A DNA stretch of 16,412 bases from Victivallales bacterium (GTDB taxonomy: Bacteria; Verrucomicrobiota; Lentisphaeria; Oligosphaerales; Lenti-02): positions 1-16,412 of the forward strand of contig JABGQJ010000092.1 in assembly GCA_018648945.1 (NCBI GenBank). The letters run 5' to 3'. Below, piece by piece: positions 1-7,076 of this stretch. Each line of letters starts with the position of its first letter. Position 1 is the first letter of the stretch. A program made the position numbers and the translations under genes. The notes beneath the pieces were generated by a model. That model worked only from the letters and a program-made list of their open reading frames with translations. It ran no database searches and had not been told where the DNA came from.

Positions 1-353
1 GCCGGCGTCAAGTCGTTGGTGGGACTGCCCATCATGACCGCGCGACAGCTCACCTTGGCCAGCTTCTCGAAGATGGCTCGCAGCTCCTGCTCGCGTTTCG
101 CCTTCGCCGCTGCGCCCCGGGTCACTAGGTCCACGCCCGTGTGGGAGGAGGCGACGATGATGCCAGTCTCCTGCAGGGCTTCGACTGTGGCGTTGATATC
201 ACCATGCGGGCTCCCGAGGGAGGTCTCGGAGATATCGATCCCGCCGATCCCCATCTTGGCGCAGTGCCGCACGATGCCGGGCACGTCAATCTTGCCGTCC
301 CGGATCAGCCCGCCGTAGGAAATGGTCATCATGCCAATGATCGGTTCGCTCAT
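1..353 (-). CDS. Sugar phosphate isomerase/epimerase-like TIM-barrel protein (5' part, cut by window start)
   Basis: The reading frame opens with ATG at 353 (MSEPIIGMMTISYGG) and runs 117 codons without a stop to the window edge, so the C-terminal half or more is missing. An AGGAG sequence lies 6-10 nt before the ATG, which supports the start. The visible part shows alternating strands and helices of an AP-endonuclease-2/xylose-isomerase-like barrel: an early strand, a helix ending in HCAKMGIGGIDISE (about residues 30-43), then VEALQETGIIVASSH (57-71) and the AVMMGSPTND segment (about 104-113). This family usually isomerises or epimerises sugars, or rearranges keto-sugars, in the cytoplasm; no signal peptide is seen. 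It lies downstream of the DUF4838 gene on the same strand, separated by a repeat-rich gap. The family call is firm; the substrate is unknown. Confidence 0.82.
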   Translation of the reverse strand, partial: MSEPIIGMMTISYGGLIRDGKIDVPGIVRHCAKMGIGGIDISETSLGSPHGDINATVEALQETGIIVASSHTGVDLVTRGAAAKAKREQELRAIFEKLAKVSCRAVMMGSPTNDLTP

Positions 354-364
354 GTCTCTGCTCC

Positions 365-459
365 TGAAATGGTGAAAGATGGAAGACTGGAATGGTGGAA
401 TGGTGGAATGGTGGAATGGTGGAAGACTGGAAGACTGGAATGGTGGAATGGTGGAATGC
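365..459. repeat. Tandem octamer array (TGGAATGG / TGGAAGAC), copy A left arm
   Basis: Ten consecutive 8-bp units fill 380-459. In order they are one TGGAAGAC, four TGGAATGG, two TGGAAGAC, two TGGAATGG and one TGGAATGC. Two degenerate units precede them (365-379). The array ends about 12 nt before the start codon of the downstream minus-strand gene, so on the mRNA it forms a pyrimidine-rich leader next to the ribosome binding site. Confidence 0.9.
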
Positions 460-490
460 CGAAGGCCCTGAGCAGAGCCGAAGGGGTGGA
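436..490. repeat. 55-bp dispersed repeat, copy A (identical to 12424-12478)
   Basis: Three octamers run into a core that begins and ends with GCCGAAGG (458-465 and 477-484) around CCCTGAGCAGA, followed by GGTGGA. Every base matches the copy at 12424-12478. The central CCCTGAGC..GAAGGG pattern resembles a short repeat seen in many environmental bacterial genomes; that likeness is from memory. Confidence 0.88.
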
Positions 491-526
491 AGACAGAAAC
501 GCCGAACCGGGGCTCTTGAGAACCAG

Positions 527-562
527 TCCGATCCGTCCGATCCGACGGATTCGCCCGATTCT
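527..562. repeat. Four-unit nonamer array with hairpin, copy A
   Basis: Four 9-bp units follow one another: TCCGATCCG twice, then ACGGATTCG and CCCGATTCT. Within the array 531-537 (ATCCGTC) pairs with 544-550 (GACGGAT), giving a 7-bp stem with a 6-nt loop. A matching four-unit array is at 12526-12562. Confidence 0.75.
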
Positions 563-570
563 CCCCCCAT

Positions 571-594
571 CATTCCACTATTCCATCATTCCAT
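571..594. repeat. Inverted octamers, copy A right arm
   Basis: Three units (CATTCCAC, TATTCCAT, CATTCCAT) are reverse complements of the TGGAAT-type octamers of the left arm. The two arms could therefore pair in RNA or single-stranded DNA across the core. They lie just downstream of the DUF4838 stop codon. Confidence 0.75.
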
Positions 595-609
595 TCCCCC
601 AATCGCCCG

Positions 610-3585
610 CTACTCCTTCACGCGCACCAGTTCGATGCGGTCGATATAGACTGCCTTGATGGCTGGATTGGTCTTCAGAGTTGCCTTGTCGAAGTTACCG
701 GGGCCGATCCAGACGTATTGCTTGAGCTCGGGCTTCCAGGTGGCCACGTCGTACCACTGGTAGCCGTCCTTCACCTTGGCGGCCATGGGCCGGATCTCCC
801 CGTAGCTGCGCTTGCGAGCGACATCGTAGACGCCGGCCCAGAAGGCTTCGCCATCGCCCTTGCCAGACTTCTCGACGCGTACGCGCATGCGCACCGTGTA
901 TTTGCCCTCTTCCTCGAACCAACTGGGGTCCACCCGCCATTGGGCACACCATTCGAAATGGGTGTTGTAGAGTTTGAGGGCCGCGCCGTCGTCGGCGATG
1001 GGGTCCTTCACATGGTCGCCCCATTCGCCGCGACGGCCGATGCTCAGCCGGTAGTCTTCGATGGTCAGCCGGTCGGCGCGATGGGTCTTCGGTACCTTGA
1101 CTGCGGGCAGGGCGAGCTTGCCATCCACGGGGGCGATCCGCCAGCCGGACGTGATCTTCTGGTGCCCTGCCAGTTCCACCTCGGCCAAGGCGACCATGAC
1201 CACTGTACGCCCATTGCGGACATCACACAGCACCTGGACATGGTCGATGGGGTTGGCTGGCAGTTGCACAGTTGCAGCCCGCCCGGTCACCGGCGAGGCG
1301 ACGGTCAGCACCTGTCCCGGCAATGCGCCTTTGCAGGTTAGCAGACGACAGACCTGGTCTTCGGCGACGACTTCGGTCTGCCAGGCTCCAGCGCCTGGCT
1401 TCAGGCAGACTGCGGAGGCGTTGCCCAGATCGAGAGCGGCGCGCAGGACCGGGCGCATGGTCTGGGTGGCGGTCTTGTGGCTGGCGAAGACGTTGGTCAT
1501 GGTCAGGCCTTGGGCGGTCAGCTTGGCGGTCCGCGTGATGGCGAACTGGCGGCGCCAGGTGTGGGAGATGTCGGCCGTCGCCGCGCCCTTTGGGGTCACG
1601 CCGTAGCCTTGGGTGGCTGGCAAGGTGAAGTTGCGCACGCTCTGGATTGCGTCGATCCCGAAATTGGGGTCGAGGAGATTGGGTCCCCCGCCCTTGCTCA
1701 GCCGGCAGACCCGGCCGCCCAACTCCCCGACCACGCTGGCTTGGTAGCCGTCGCCGGTCAAGGACACGGTGCCGAACCCCTCTGTCTGCGAGCGCAGCGA
1801 GGTCAGGAAGGCGTTGTGCCGGTCCATGTTCTCGGAGATACGGATGTCCTTCGCCTCGGCGAAGCGGTCCAGGAAGACCTTCGCCAGAGAGGCATACTCC
1901 GCATTGCCCTCCTTGGGCACGAAGCGGTTGCCTTCGAAGATGTAGTTGGCGGACTGTCCTCCCATGCGCTGCAACAGCGCGTAATAGACCGGCAGTGCGC
2001 TCATGCGTACGTTGTAGCTGCGCAGGGGATCATTGGCCACGGCGGCCTCGGCCTGTTTCCAGACCTGGAGCGAACGCTCGAAGAAGCCATCGGGGTAGTA
2101 CTTGGCTTGGGGGGCGGTCCAGATGTTCAGGGTCACCGCCGGGTCGGTGACGAAGGTATGCAGCTCGTCCCAGTACTTGCGCACAAAGGGCGCCGCATTG
2201 CCGTAGTAGCCGGCAAAGAAATCGTCGTAGAGGGCATTTACGTCCTGGTCCGGATTCCAGAGCAGCTTGGCCAGGACCCAGGCGCGGAGTTCGGCGAACT
2301 CCGCATGCCGCCCCTGGTACGCGCCCTGTTCGAAAAGCCCGACCACGTTGTTGTCCCGGAAGAACTGCGCGTTGCTCTTGAGGCAGGCGAAGTTGGGATG
2401 GGGGCTGACATAGTGCCCGAAGTTGGTGGTGTAGTCCCAGATATAGAGTTTGTCGGTGACCTTGCTCCAGCCCTTGATCTCCTCTACAAAGCGGGCATTC
2501 TGGGGATAGGGGCTCTTGTCCAAGGGCAGGGAGAAGTCGCACTCGATGGTGCAGAGGCGAGGCACCACGTTGTGGCGGGGGCGCAAGGTCTTGGGTGGCT
2601 TGCGCGTATACTGGTAGGCGAGGGTCTCGATCCAGGCGTTGGGGAATTCCTTCTCCACCTCGGCGGCGACCTGGTTGACGAAGTGGATGACCGAGGCGGC
2701 GGGTGTCTCTTCCCTGTCGTCCAGGGCCTTGCACTTGGGGCAGGTGCAGTAGCCGCGCCAGTCGTTCTGGCTGAGGCTGTAGAGCTTGGCATCGGGATCC
2801 GTGCGGATGCGGGCGAGCAGGCGTTCCGTGCAGATGCGGATCACATCGGGATTGCTCAGGCAGAGCTGGGAGTGGTCGGCGACGCGCTTGCCCTTGATCT
2901 CGCTGAAGTACTCCGGGTGTTCGGCGAAGAACTCGCCGGGAGGCATCAGGCGATTGAAGGTGTGGACGAAGAGTCCGGCGCCGAAACGGATCTTGCCGCC
3001 ATGCTTTTCGGTGACTGCCATGCGGTTGCCGTTGGCTCGGGAGCGCGCGGCGAAGTCGCCCTTGAACATGTCGAACCAGAACGGTTCGCGCATGACGAAG
3101 GCGGGGATCTGGGTGTCGTCCAGGGCATCGGGGACGGACCAGTCCTTGACGTTGGGCGTCACGCTGAAGAATGACGCGTACCAACGGCAGCCACCGTAGC
3201 GCTCCAGCAGTTCGTACACGCCGTAGAGCGTGCCGCGGACGCCGCTGCCTGCGATCACCAGATGCGGGGAGCAGGCTTTGATGCGGAAACCGTCATCACC
3301 CAGCTTCTTCAGGTCTACCTTCGCTCCGAGGAGCTTCTCGGTGTGTTTGGTCACACCCAGGAGTATCGCTTTTGGGGGCAGTGCTCCCGCGTCGGTCTGG
3401 ATGGCGAGGGTTGCGCCAGTCATGGCTTTGACGATATCCCGCAGTTCCTCCGCCGCATACAGCTGGGGCGTAGTGGCCTTGGCGGGTCGCACGATCACGT
3501 ACTCGCTGGCCCCCTTGCTTACCAACGCGAGATCGGCCTGGAGCGCTGCGCCGAGGACTGACAGAAGTAGGACAAGTCGTTTCAT
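610..3585 (-). CDS. Secreted DUF4838-domain glycoside hydrolase-like protein
   Basis: This 991-residue protein starts at ATG 3585 (MKRLVLLLSVLGAALQA), chosen over a longer frame because it follows an AGGAG sequence and opens with a clear signal peptide, probably cut after residue 17. Residues about 25-150 resemble the N-terminal domain that precedes alpha-glucuronidase catalytic domains (EYVIVRPAKATTPQLYAAEELRDI-type start). Residues about 205-465 match DUF4838, including SQNDWRGYCTCPKC with a Cys-x-Cys-x2-Cys motif (C280, C282, C285). The region from about 845 on looks like a beta-rich carbohydrate-binding module. DUF4838 proteins are thought to act on glycans outside the cytoplasm, but their reaction is poorly defined. 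The gene diverges from the membrane glycosyltransferase and ends at TAG 612-610. Confidence 0.85.
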   Translation of the reverse strand: MKRLVLLLSVLGAALQADLALVSKGASEYVIVRPAKATTPQLYAAEELRDIVKAMTGATLAIQTDAGALPPKAILLGVTKHTEKLLGAKVDLKKLGDDGFRIKACSPHLVIAGSGVRGTLYGVYELLERYGGCRWYASFFSVTPNVKDWSVPDALDDTQIPAFVMREPFWFDMFKGDFAARSRANGNRMAVTEKHGGKIRFGAGLFVHTFNRLMPPGEFFAEHPEYFSEIKGKRVADHSQLCLSNPDVIRICTERLLARIRTDPDAKLYSLSQNDWRGYCTCPKCKALDDREETPAASVIHFVNQVAAEVEKEFPNAWIETLAYQYTRKPPKTLRPRHNVVPRLCTIECDFSLPLDKSPYPQNARFVEEIKGWSKVTDKLYIWDYTTNFGHYVSPHPNFACLKSNAQFFRDNNVVGLFEQGAYQGRHAEFAELRAWVLAKLLWNPDQDVNALYDDFFAGYYGNAAPFVRKYWDELHTFVTDPAVTLNIWTAPQAKYYPDGFFERSLQVWKQAEAAVANDPLRSYNVRMSALPVYYALLQRMGGQSANYIFEGNRFVPKEGNAEYASLAKVFLDRFAEAKDIRISENMDRHNAFLTSLRSQTEGFGTVSLTGDGYQASVVGELGGRVCRLSKGGGPNLLDPNFGIDAIQSVRNFTLPATQGYGVTPKGAATADISHTWRRQFAITRTAKLTAQGLTMTNVFASHKTATQTMRPVLRAALDLGNASAVCLKPGAGAWQTEVVAEDQVCRLLTCKGALPGQVLTVASPVTGRAATVQLPANPIDHVQVLCDVRNGRTVVMVALAEVELAGHQKITSGWRIAPVDGKLALPAVKVPKTHRADRLTIEDYRLSIGRRGEWGDHVKDPIADDGAALKLYNTHFEWCAQWRVDPSWFEEEGKYTVRMRVRVEKSGKGDGEAFWAGVYDVARKRSYGEIRPMAAKVKDGYQWYDVATWKPELKQYVWIGPGNFDKATLKTNPAIKAVYIDRIELVRVKE

Positions 3586-3734
3586 GGGGGCTCTCCTGAT
3601 GGCTGGTGGGTACCCGAACGGCGTACGATAGGGGACAAGTCCACGAGATGCAATGTGGTTTGGCAATATGGTGTCGAGTATCCCGTTATAGGGGCAAGTG
3701 CTTGGGGGCGCTTCGACCGATCGGAGACAGTATT
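3586..3734. promoter_or_regulatory. Divergent intergenic region with a near-duplicate motif
   Basis: These 149 nt separate two divergent genes and must carry both start regions. No strong promoter is evident. For the plus-strand gene, TTGGCA (3660-3665) with GTTATA (3685-3690) is a weak candidate with a long 19-nt spacer. Two near copies of one motif are present 60 nt apart in the same orientation: TAGGGGACAAGT (3629-3640) and TAGGGGCAAGT (3689-3699), differing by one inserted base. They might be operator sites; this is a guess from position. Confidence 0.35.
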
Positions 3735-5792
3735 ATGAGCGATTCCAACGACGCCACACTCCTCACCGCGCAGGAGCCCGTCCCCGCGCCCGCGCCGAAA
3801 CAGCGGTTGCTTGGGGTTCCACCTTGGCTCTGGCTCCTGGCCATGCTCGTGGCCTACGGGGGATTCTGTGCCAGCCGCTTCGCCCCCGCTATTTCCTGCC
3901 CCGATGCCAACGGGTACTGGGCCCAGGGGACGCTGCTGGCTCAGGAGGGCCGCACGTGGTTCGAGCCGGAGAACGTGGTCCAATACACTGGGATGCACTG
4001 GCTGATCACCGAGGAGGGGCGCTACTATTCTCGCTACTCGGCGGGACTTCCCGTCGCCATCGCCGCTGTGGTGAAGACCTTTGGCTACCGGGCCTCGGTC
4101 ATGCTCAACCCCTTCTTTGCCGTGTTGGCGTTGGCGGGGACCTACTTCCTGGCGAAACGCCTGGCAGGGGCGCGCTGGGCCCTTCTGGCACCCTTGTTCC
4201 TGGCGTTCAATCCCACCTTTGCTCGTCATGCGCTGCAGAACGATTCGCACATGTCCATTGTCTGTCTCCTGGCCTGGGGGTTGGCTCTGCTGCTGGCTTG
4301 GTCCGAGACCGGCTCTCTCTGGCGACTTTTCGTCGGGGCCGTGCTGCTCGGCGCGATCCCTGCGATCCGCTACCCAGAGGTGCTCTTTGGCCTGGGCATC
4401 GGCACCTTCCTAATCTGGCGCAGCCTGGACAAGCGCCGCCCATGGCTCCATTGGTTGGTTGGGGGCACCGGTGCTATCCTGCCGCTGATCCCGCTTATGA
4501 TCCACAATCACCGGGCCTTCGGCGCGTTCTGGAACACGGCCTACAGCCTTACCAACGAGCAGACCGGGTTCGGGTGGGGCTATTTTAAGGACCATGTGAT
4601 TCAGTATCTCACCGCCCTGCAAGGCGATGGCCTCGGGGTTGTCTTTGCCCTTGGGGTGGGGGCCATCGGGGCCATGTGCGCGTACCGGAAACGCCGGGCC
4701 GAGGGGGTGCTTTTCCTGCTTCTCATCGTACCCATCACGCTGCTCTACATGGCCTACTACTGGGCACCGCGCATGATGGGAGCCGGCACCATGCGATTCC
4801 TGCTCCCCACCTTCGTCTGCTATGCGGCTGCCGCCACCTGGGCTCTTGCCCGACTCGCTCCCCATGTCCCCCGCCCGGCCTTGGCCACAGCCGTGAGCCT
4901 GCTGGTAGGACTCTATGCCGTCTGGGGCGGCGTGCGGTGCGTTCAGGATACGCGTCGCGACGTAGCCCAACGCCGGGCTCTCGCGCGGGTAACCGACACT
5001 CTCGAACAGCATGCGGCAGAGGATGCCGTGGTCGTTGCCAGTTCCCAACTCCTCCAGCATCTCAATTTCGTGGGGAAGTGGCGGCTCGTGGAGTCGGGCG
5101 AACTGCGCGGTGGGCGTGGCGGCAGGCGCGGCCCCGGACGCAACCTGAACTCTGACGCGCCCTCGCCGATGCAACCGGAGAAGCGTCGGCTCGAGGAGGA
5201 GCGCTACGGTGGACTGAGCTCTCGTGCGCGCATGTTGCGCACCGGTCGCGAGCTAAAGGAATGGGCTGGAGACGGCCCCATCTACCTGATTGGCGACGAG
5301 AGCGAACTGGCGCTCTTCCGTCGGTCGATGATCGGGGGCTGCGAGTTCGAGGAAGTGGCTCGGGTCACCTTCCCCGAGGCGTGGCGAGCGGCAGTCGCTC
5401 CCCCCACCGGCGGGGGCATGGGCGGCGATGCAGCCCCCCGACCCGGAAATGCTAGGGAGGTCCCCCAAGCACCCGGTGAACCGCGTCCTACCGCCTTTGG
5501 CGGCGTCGGCGGCGGCGGAGCCCGAGGGGACCGCTTCGGTCCCGCTGGCGGTCAGACCGATCGGTCCGGAGGGCGCCAGGGCATGGATCGCCGACCTGTC
5601 TTCCCCGGACAGGACGGTCGAGGGGGACGGGGCATGGATCGCCGCAATGCGCCTAGCGGCGACCGACGGATGGAGGGTGGACTCGGCGGTATGGACGGCA
5701 TGGGTGGCAGACCCGGCGGCATGGGCGCGCGTCGCACCTACCCGCTGTCCTGCGAGGAGTTGCTCATCGTCCGAGTGATCCCGCGGAACTAG
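3735..5792 (+). CDS. GT-C fold membrane glycosyltransferase (family 39/ArnT-like) with Gly/Arg-rich C-terminal insertion
   Basis: I place the start at ATG 3735 (MSDSNDATLLTAQ), 8 nt after GGAG; an upstream ATG at 3606 has no support. The 685-residue protein has a Pro-rich cytoplasmic tail, then about eleven hydrophobic segments between residues 31 and 400. The first loop carries an acidic motif (CPDANGYW, D57) and YYSRYSAGLP at about 97-106, both typical of family-39-like GT-C enzymes. Such enzymes move a sugar from a polyprenyl-phosphate carrier onto lipid or protein at the outer face of the inner membrane. Residues about 401-685 are soluble, with a short Gly/Arg patch (about 457-469) and a 110-residue Gly/Arg/Met-rich stretch (about 558-667) before the final TYPLSCEELLIVRVIP. 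Acceptor and donor are unknown. Confidence 0.78.
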   Translation: MSDSNDATLLTAQEPVPAPAPKQRLLGVPPWLWLLAMLVAYGGFCASRFAPAISCPDANGYWAQGTLLAQEGRTWFEPENVVQYTGMHWLITEEGRYYSRYSAGLPVAIAAVVKTFGYRASVMLNPFFAVLALAGTYFLAKRLAGARWALLAPLFLAFNPTFARHALQNDSHMSIVCLLAWGLALLLAWSETGSLWRLFVGAVLLGAIPAIRYPEVLFGLGIGTFLIWRSLDKRRPWLHWLVGGTGAILPLIPLMIHNHRAFGAFWNTAYSLTNEQTGFGWGYFKDHVIQYLTALQGDGLGVVFALGVGAIGAMCAYRKRRAEGVLFLLLIVPITLLYMAYYWAPRMMGAGTMRFLLPTFVCYAAAATWALARLAPHVPRPALATAVSLLVGLYAVWGGVRCVQDTRRDVAQRRALARVTDTLEQHAAEDAVVVASSQLLQHLNFVGKWRLVESGELRGGRGGRRGPGRNLNSDAPSPMQPEKRRLEEERYGGLSSRARMLRTGRELKEWAGDGPIYLIGDESELALFRRSMIGGCEFEEVARVTFPEAWRAAVAPPTGGGMGGDAAPRPGNAREVPQAPGEPRPTAFGGVGGGGARGDRFGPAGGQTDRSGGRQGMDRRPVFPGQDGRGGRGMDRRNAPSGDRRMEGGLGGMDGMGGRPGGMGARRTYPLSCEELLIVRVIPRN

Positions 5793-6736
5793 CCAGCCAG
5801 AATACGCCTGGCCTGGGCCAAGTCCCGACCGATTTGCTTGCGCAGTTCGTCGCGACTCGCAAAGGTCCGGTCGCCCCGCAGGAACTCGTGGAACTCGATC
5901 TCGAGCGTCTGACCGTACAGATCTCCCGAGAAGTCGAACAGATGCAGTTCCACGACCGGGCGCGGATGGGAGTCCGCTCCCATGGTGGGTGCCTGGCCTA
6001 CATAGACGATGCCGGGCAGATGCCCTTCCTCGTCTCCTAGTCTGGCCACCGCCGCATAGACGCCGTTGGGGGGCAGTTGCACGCGCGGCTCATCGAGGTT
6101 TGCGGTCGGGACACCAAAGGCACTGTCGCCCAACCCCTTGCCGTGGGAAACCGTGCCTTGGACCGCATAGGGGCGCCCGAGGAGACGCGTCGCCAGCTCC
6201 AGGCTCCCCTCGCTCAGCGCGGCGCGAATCCGGGTGCTGCTGATGAACTCTTCACCATCGTCCAGTTCCCCGGTTGGCTGGACTTCGAACCCGTGTTGTT
6301 GCCCCAGTTCGGTCAACCGATCGACTGTGCCTTCCCCCTGGCGCCCGAAGCGCCAGTCGCTGCCCACGCTCAGGCCGACCAGGCTCGGCGTTGGCATGGC
6401 TAGGTGGTCCGCCACGAATCCCTCTGCGGAGAGACCCGCGAACTGCGGCGTGAACTCCAGGAACACCACCGCCCGGACCCCCAATTGGCAGAGCAGCCTG
6501 ACCTTCTGGCGATCGGTTGTGAGCAGCGCTGGCGCCTGTTCGGGGAACAGGACTTCCCGGGGATGGGGCCGGAATGTGACCACGATCGGGGCCGCATCGA
6601 GCCGCCGGGCCATGGCCACGACTTCGGAGATCACCTGGCGGTGCCCCCGGTGGACGCCATCGAACACGCCCAGCGCGGCAACGACGCGGTCCAGCCCGGC
6701 TTGGGCCAATTCAGCGATGGAGGTGGCGGTCAGCAT
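5789..6736 (-). CDS. ribF: Bifunctional riboflavin kinase / FAD synthetase
   Basis: This 315-residue cytoplasmic enzyme phosphorylates riboflavin to FMN and adenylylates FMN to FAD. Its length is normal for the family. The N-terminal FAD synthetase domain shows GVFDGVHRGH (23-32, with the HxGH nucleotidyltransferase motif) and ISSTRIR (165-171). The C-terminal flavokinase domain (about 184-313) shows GVPTANL (208-214, with the PTAN motif), NGVYA (224-228) and ELHLFDF (263-269), where E263 is the expected catalytic base. The start is ATG 6736, with AGGGA upstream; an earlier ATG at 6787 lies upstream of the predicted promoter's -10 element. Its stop TAG overlaps that of the convergent glycosyltransferase gene. 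FAD and FMN supply is a housekeeping role with no evident link to its neighbours. Confidence 0.95.
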   Translation of the reverse strand: MLTATSIAELAQAGLDRVVAALGVFDGVHRGHRQVISEVVAMARRLDAAPIVVTFRPHPREVLFPEQAPALLTTDRQKVRLLCQLGVRAVVFLEFTPQFAGLSAEGFVADHLAMPTPSLVGLSVGSDWRFGRQGEGTVDRLTELGQQHGFEVQPTGELDDGEEFISSTRIRAALSEGSLELATRLLGRPYAVQGTVSHGKGLGDSAFGVPTANLDEPRVQLPPNGVYAAVARLGDEEGHLPGIVYVGQAPTMGADSHPRPVVELHLFDFSGDLYGQTLEIEFHEFLRGDRTFASRDELRKQIGRDLAQARRILAG

Positions 6737-6777
6737 GTTTCCCTGTTGGTCTCGTGTTCTGGCATCGCAACCTGGCA

Positions 6778-6787
6778 AACATACCAC
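6778..6787 (-). promoter_or_regulatory. Candidate extended -10 promoter element of ribF
   Basis: On the minus strand TGGTATGTT (6786-6778) fits an extended -10 element (TGnTATnnT) about 41 nt before the ribF start codon. No good -35 hexamer lies at the usual distance (CTAGCC at 6806-6801). The 13-nt context closely matches the region upstream of the sensor kinase gene. Confidence 0.4.
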
Positions 6788-6976
6788 ACCTGCTTTGGCT
6801 GGCTAGCGTTGGGGACCCCTCTGGCCAGCGCTCGTGCGCATGTCGTGCAATCCCCACGATGCCTAACCACACCGGAATTCCCGGGCAACCCAAGCAGGCC
6901 ACCACGTTGCCTTCGAGCGTGCCCTCTATCTTGGTGACTGACTGTCGCGCAGTGCGCACCCCTACCCGAGAGTGCG

Positions 6977-6996
6977 GCACCCTCGGGCGAGGGTGC
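6977..6996 (-). terminator. GC-rich stem-loop downstream of the sensor kinase gene
   Basis: GCACCCTC (6977-6984) pairs perfectly with GAGGGTGC (6989-6996) around a 4-nt loop. It lies about 80 nt after the sensor kinase stop on the transcribed minus strand. There is no T-run after it on either strand, so it is at best an atypical terminator. Confidence 0.3.
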
Positions 6997-7076
6997 GGCG
7001 CATCTGGTTCCGGGGGCTGGCAGACGGGGGCCACCATGGGATCCGCAGTCAGCTAGCGGCCGGGGGTGCCGTCCGG

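Larger units (their letters stand above)
365..600. repeat. Composite intergenic repeat, copy A
   Basis: This non-coding gap between the DUF4838 gene and the downstream isomerase gene is almost wholly repetitive. From left to right on the plus strand it holds tandem TGGAATGG/TGGAAGAC octamers (365-459), a GCCGAAGG-flanked core (458-490), a four-unit nonamer array (527-562) and three octamers in inverted orientation (571-594). The same modules recur in the same order and the same orientation relative to transcription at 12387-12666. Positions 436-490 are identical to 12424-12478 by eye. Short open frames across it are low-complexity and differ between the copies, so I do not call a gene here. 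Confidence 0.85.
6737..7076. other. Intergenic region between the sensor kinase gene and ribF
   Basis: This 340-nt stretch carries no credible gene; open frames in it lack ribosome binding sites and family features. Near its low end is the candidate ribF promoter (6778-6787). At 6977-6996 there is a GC-rich stem-loop. The rest shows no repeat or RNA gene that I can recognise. Confidence 0.6.

Noticed and set aside
365..459. CRISPR array
   Set aside because: The 8-bp units are directly adjacent with no spacers, and no cas gene is present.
141..659. Possible small proteins across the copy A repeat (WWNGGMVE-type)
   Set aside because: They are low-complexity translations of the octamers in several frames and on both strands, and none continues into a conserved domain.
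1477..3174. 565-residue plus-strand open frame opposite the DUF4838 gene
   Set aside because: It is the antisense of a well-supported secreted protein gene, with no ribosome binding site and no recognisable family. Long antisense frames are common in GC-rich genes.
3660..3676. Sigma54-type promoter around TTGGCAATATGG
   Set aside because: The TGGC part fits, but the required GC element at the fixed distance is missing.
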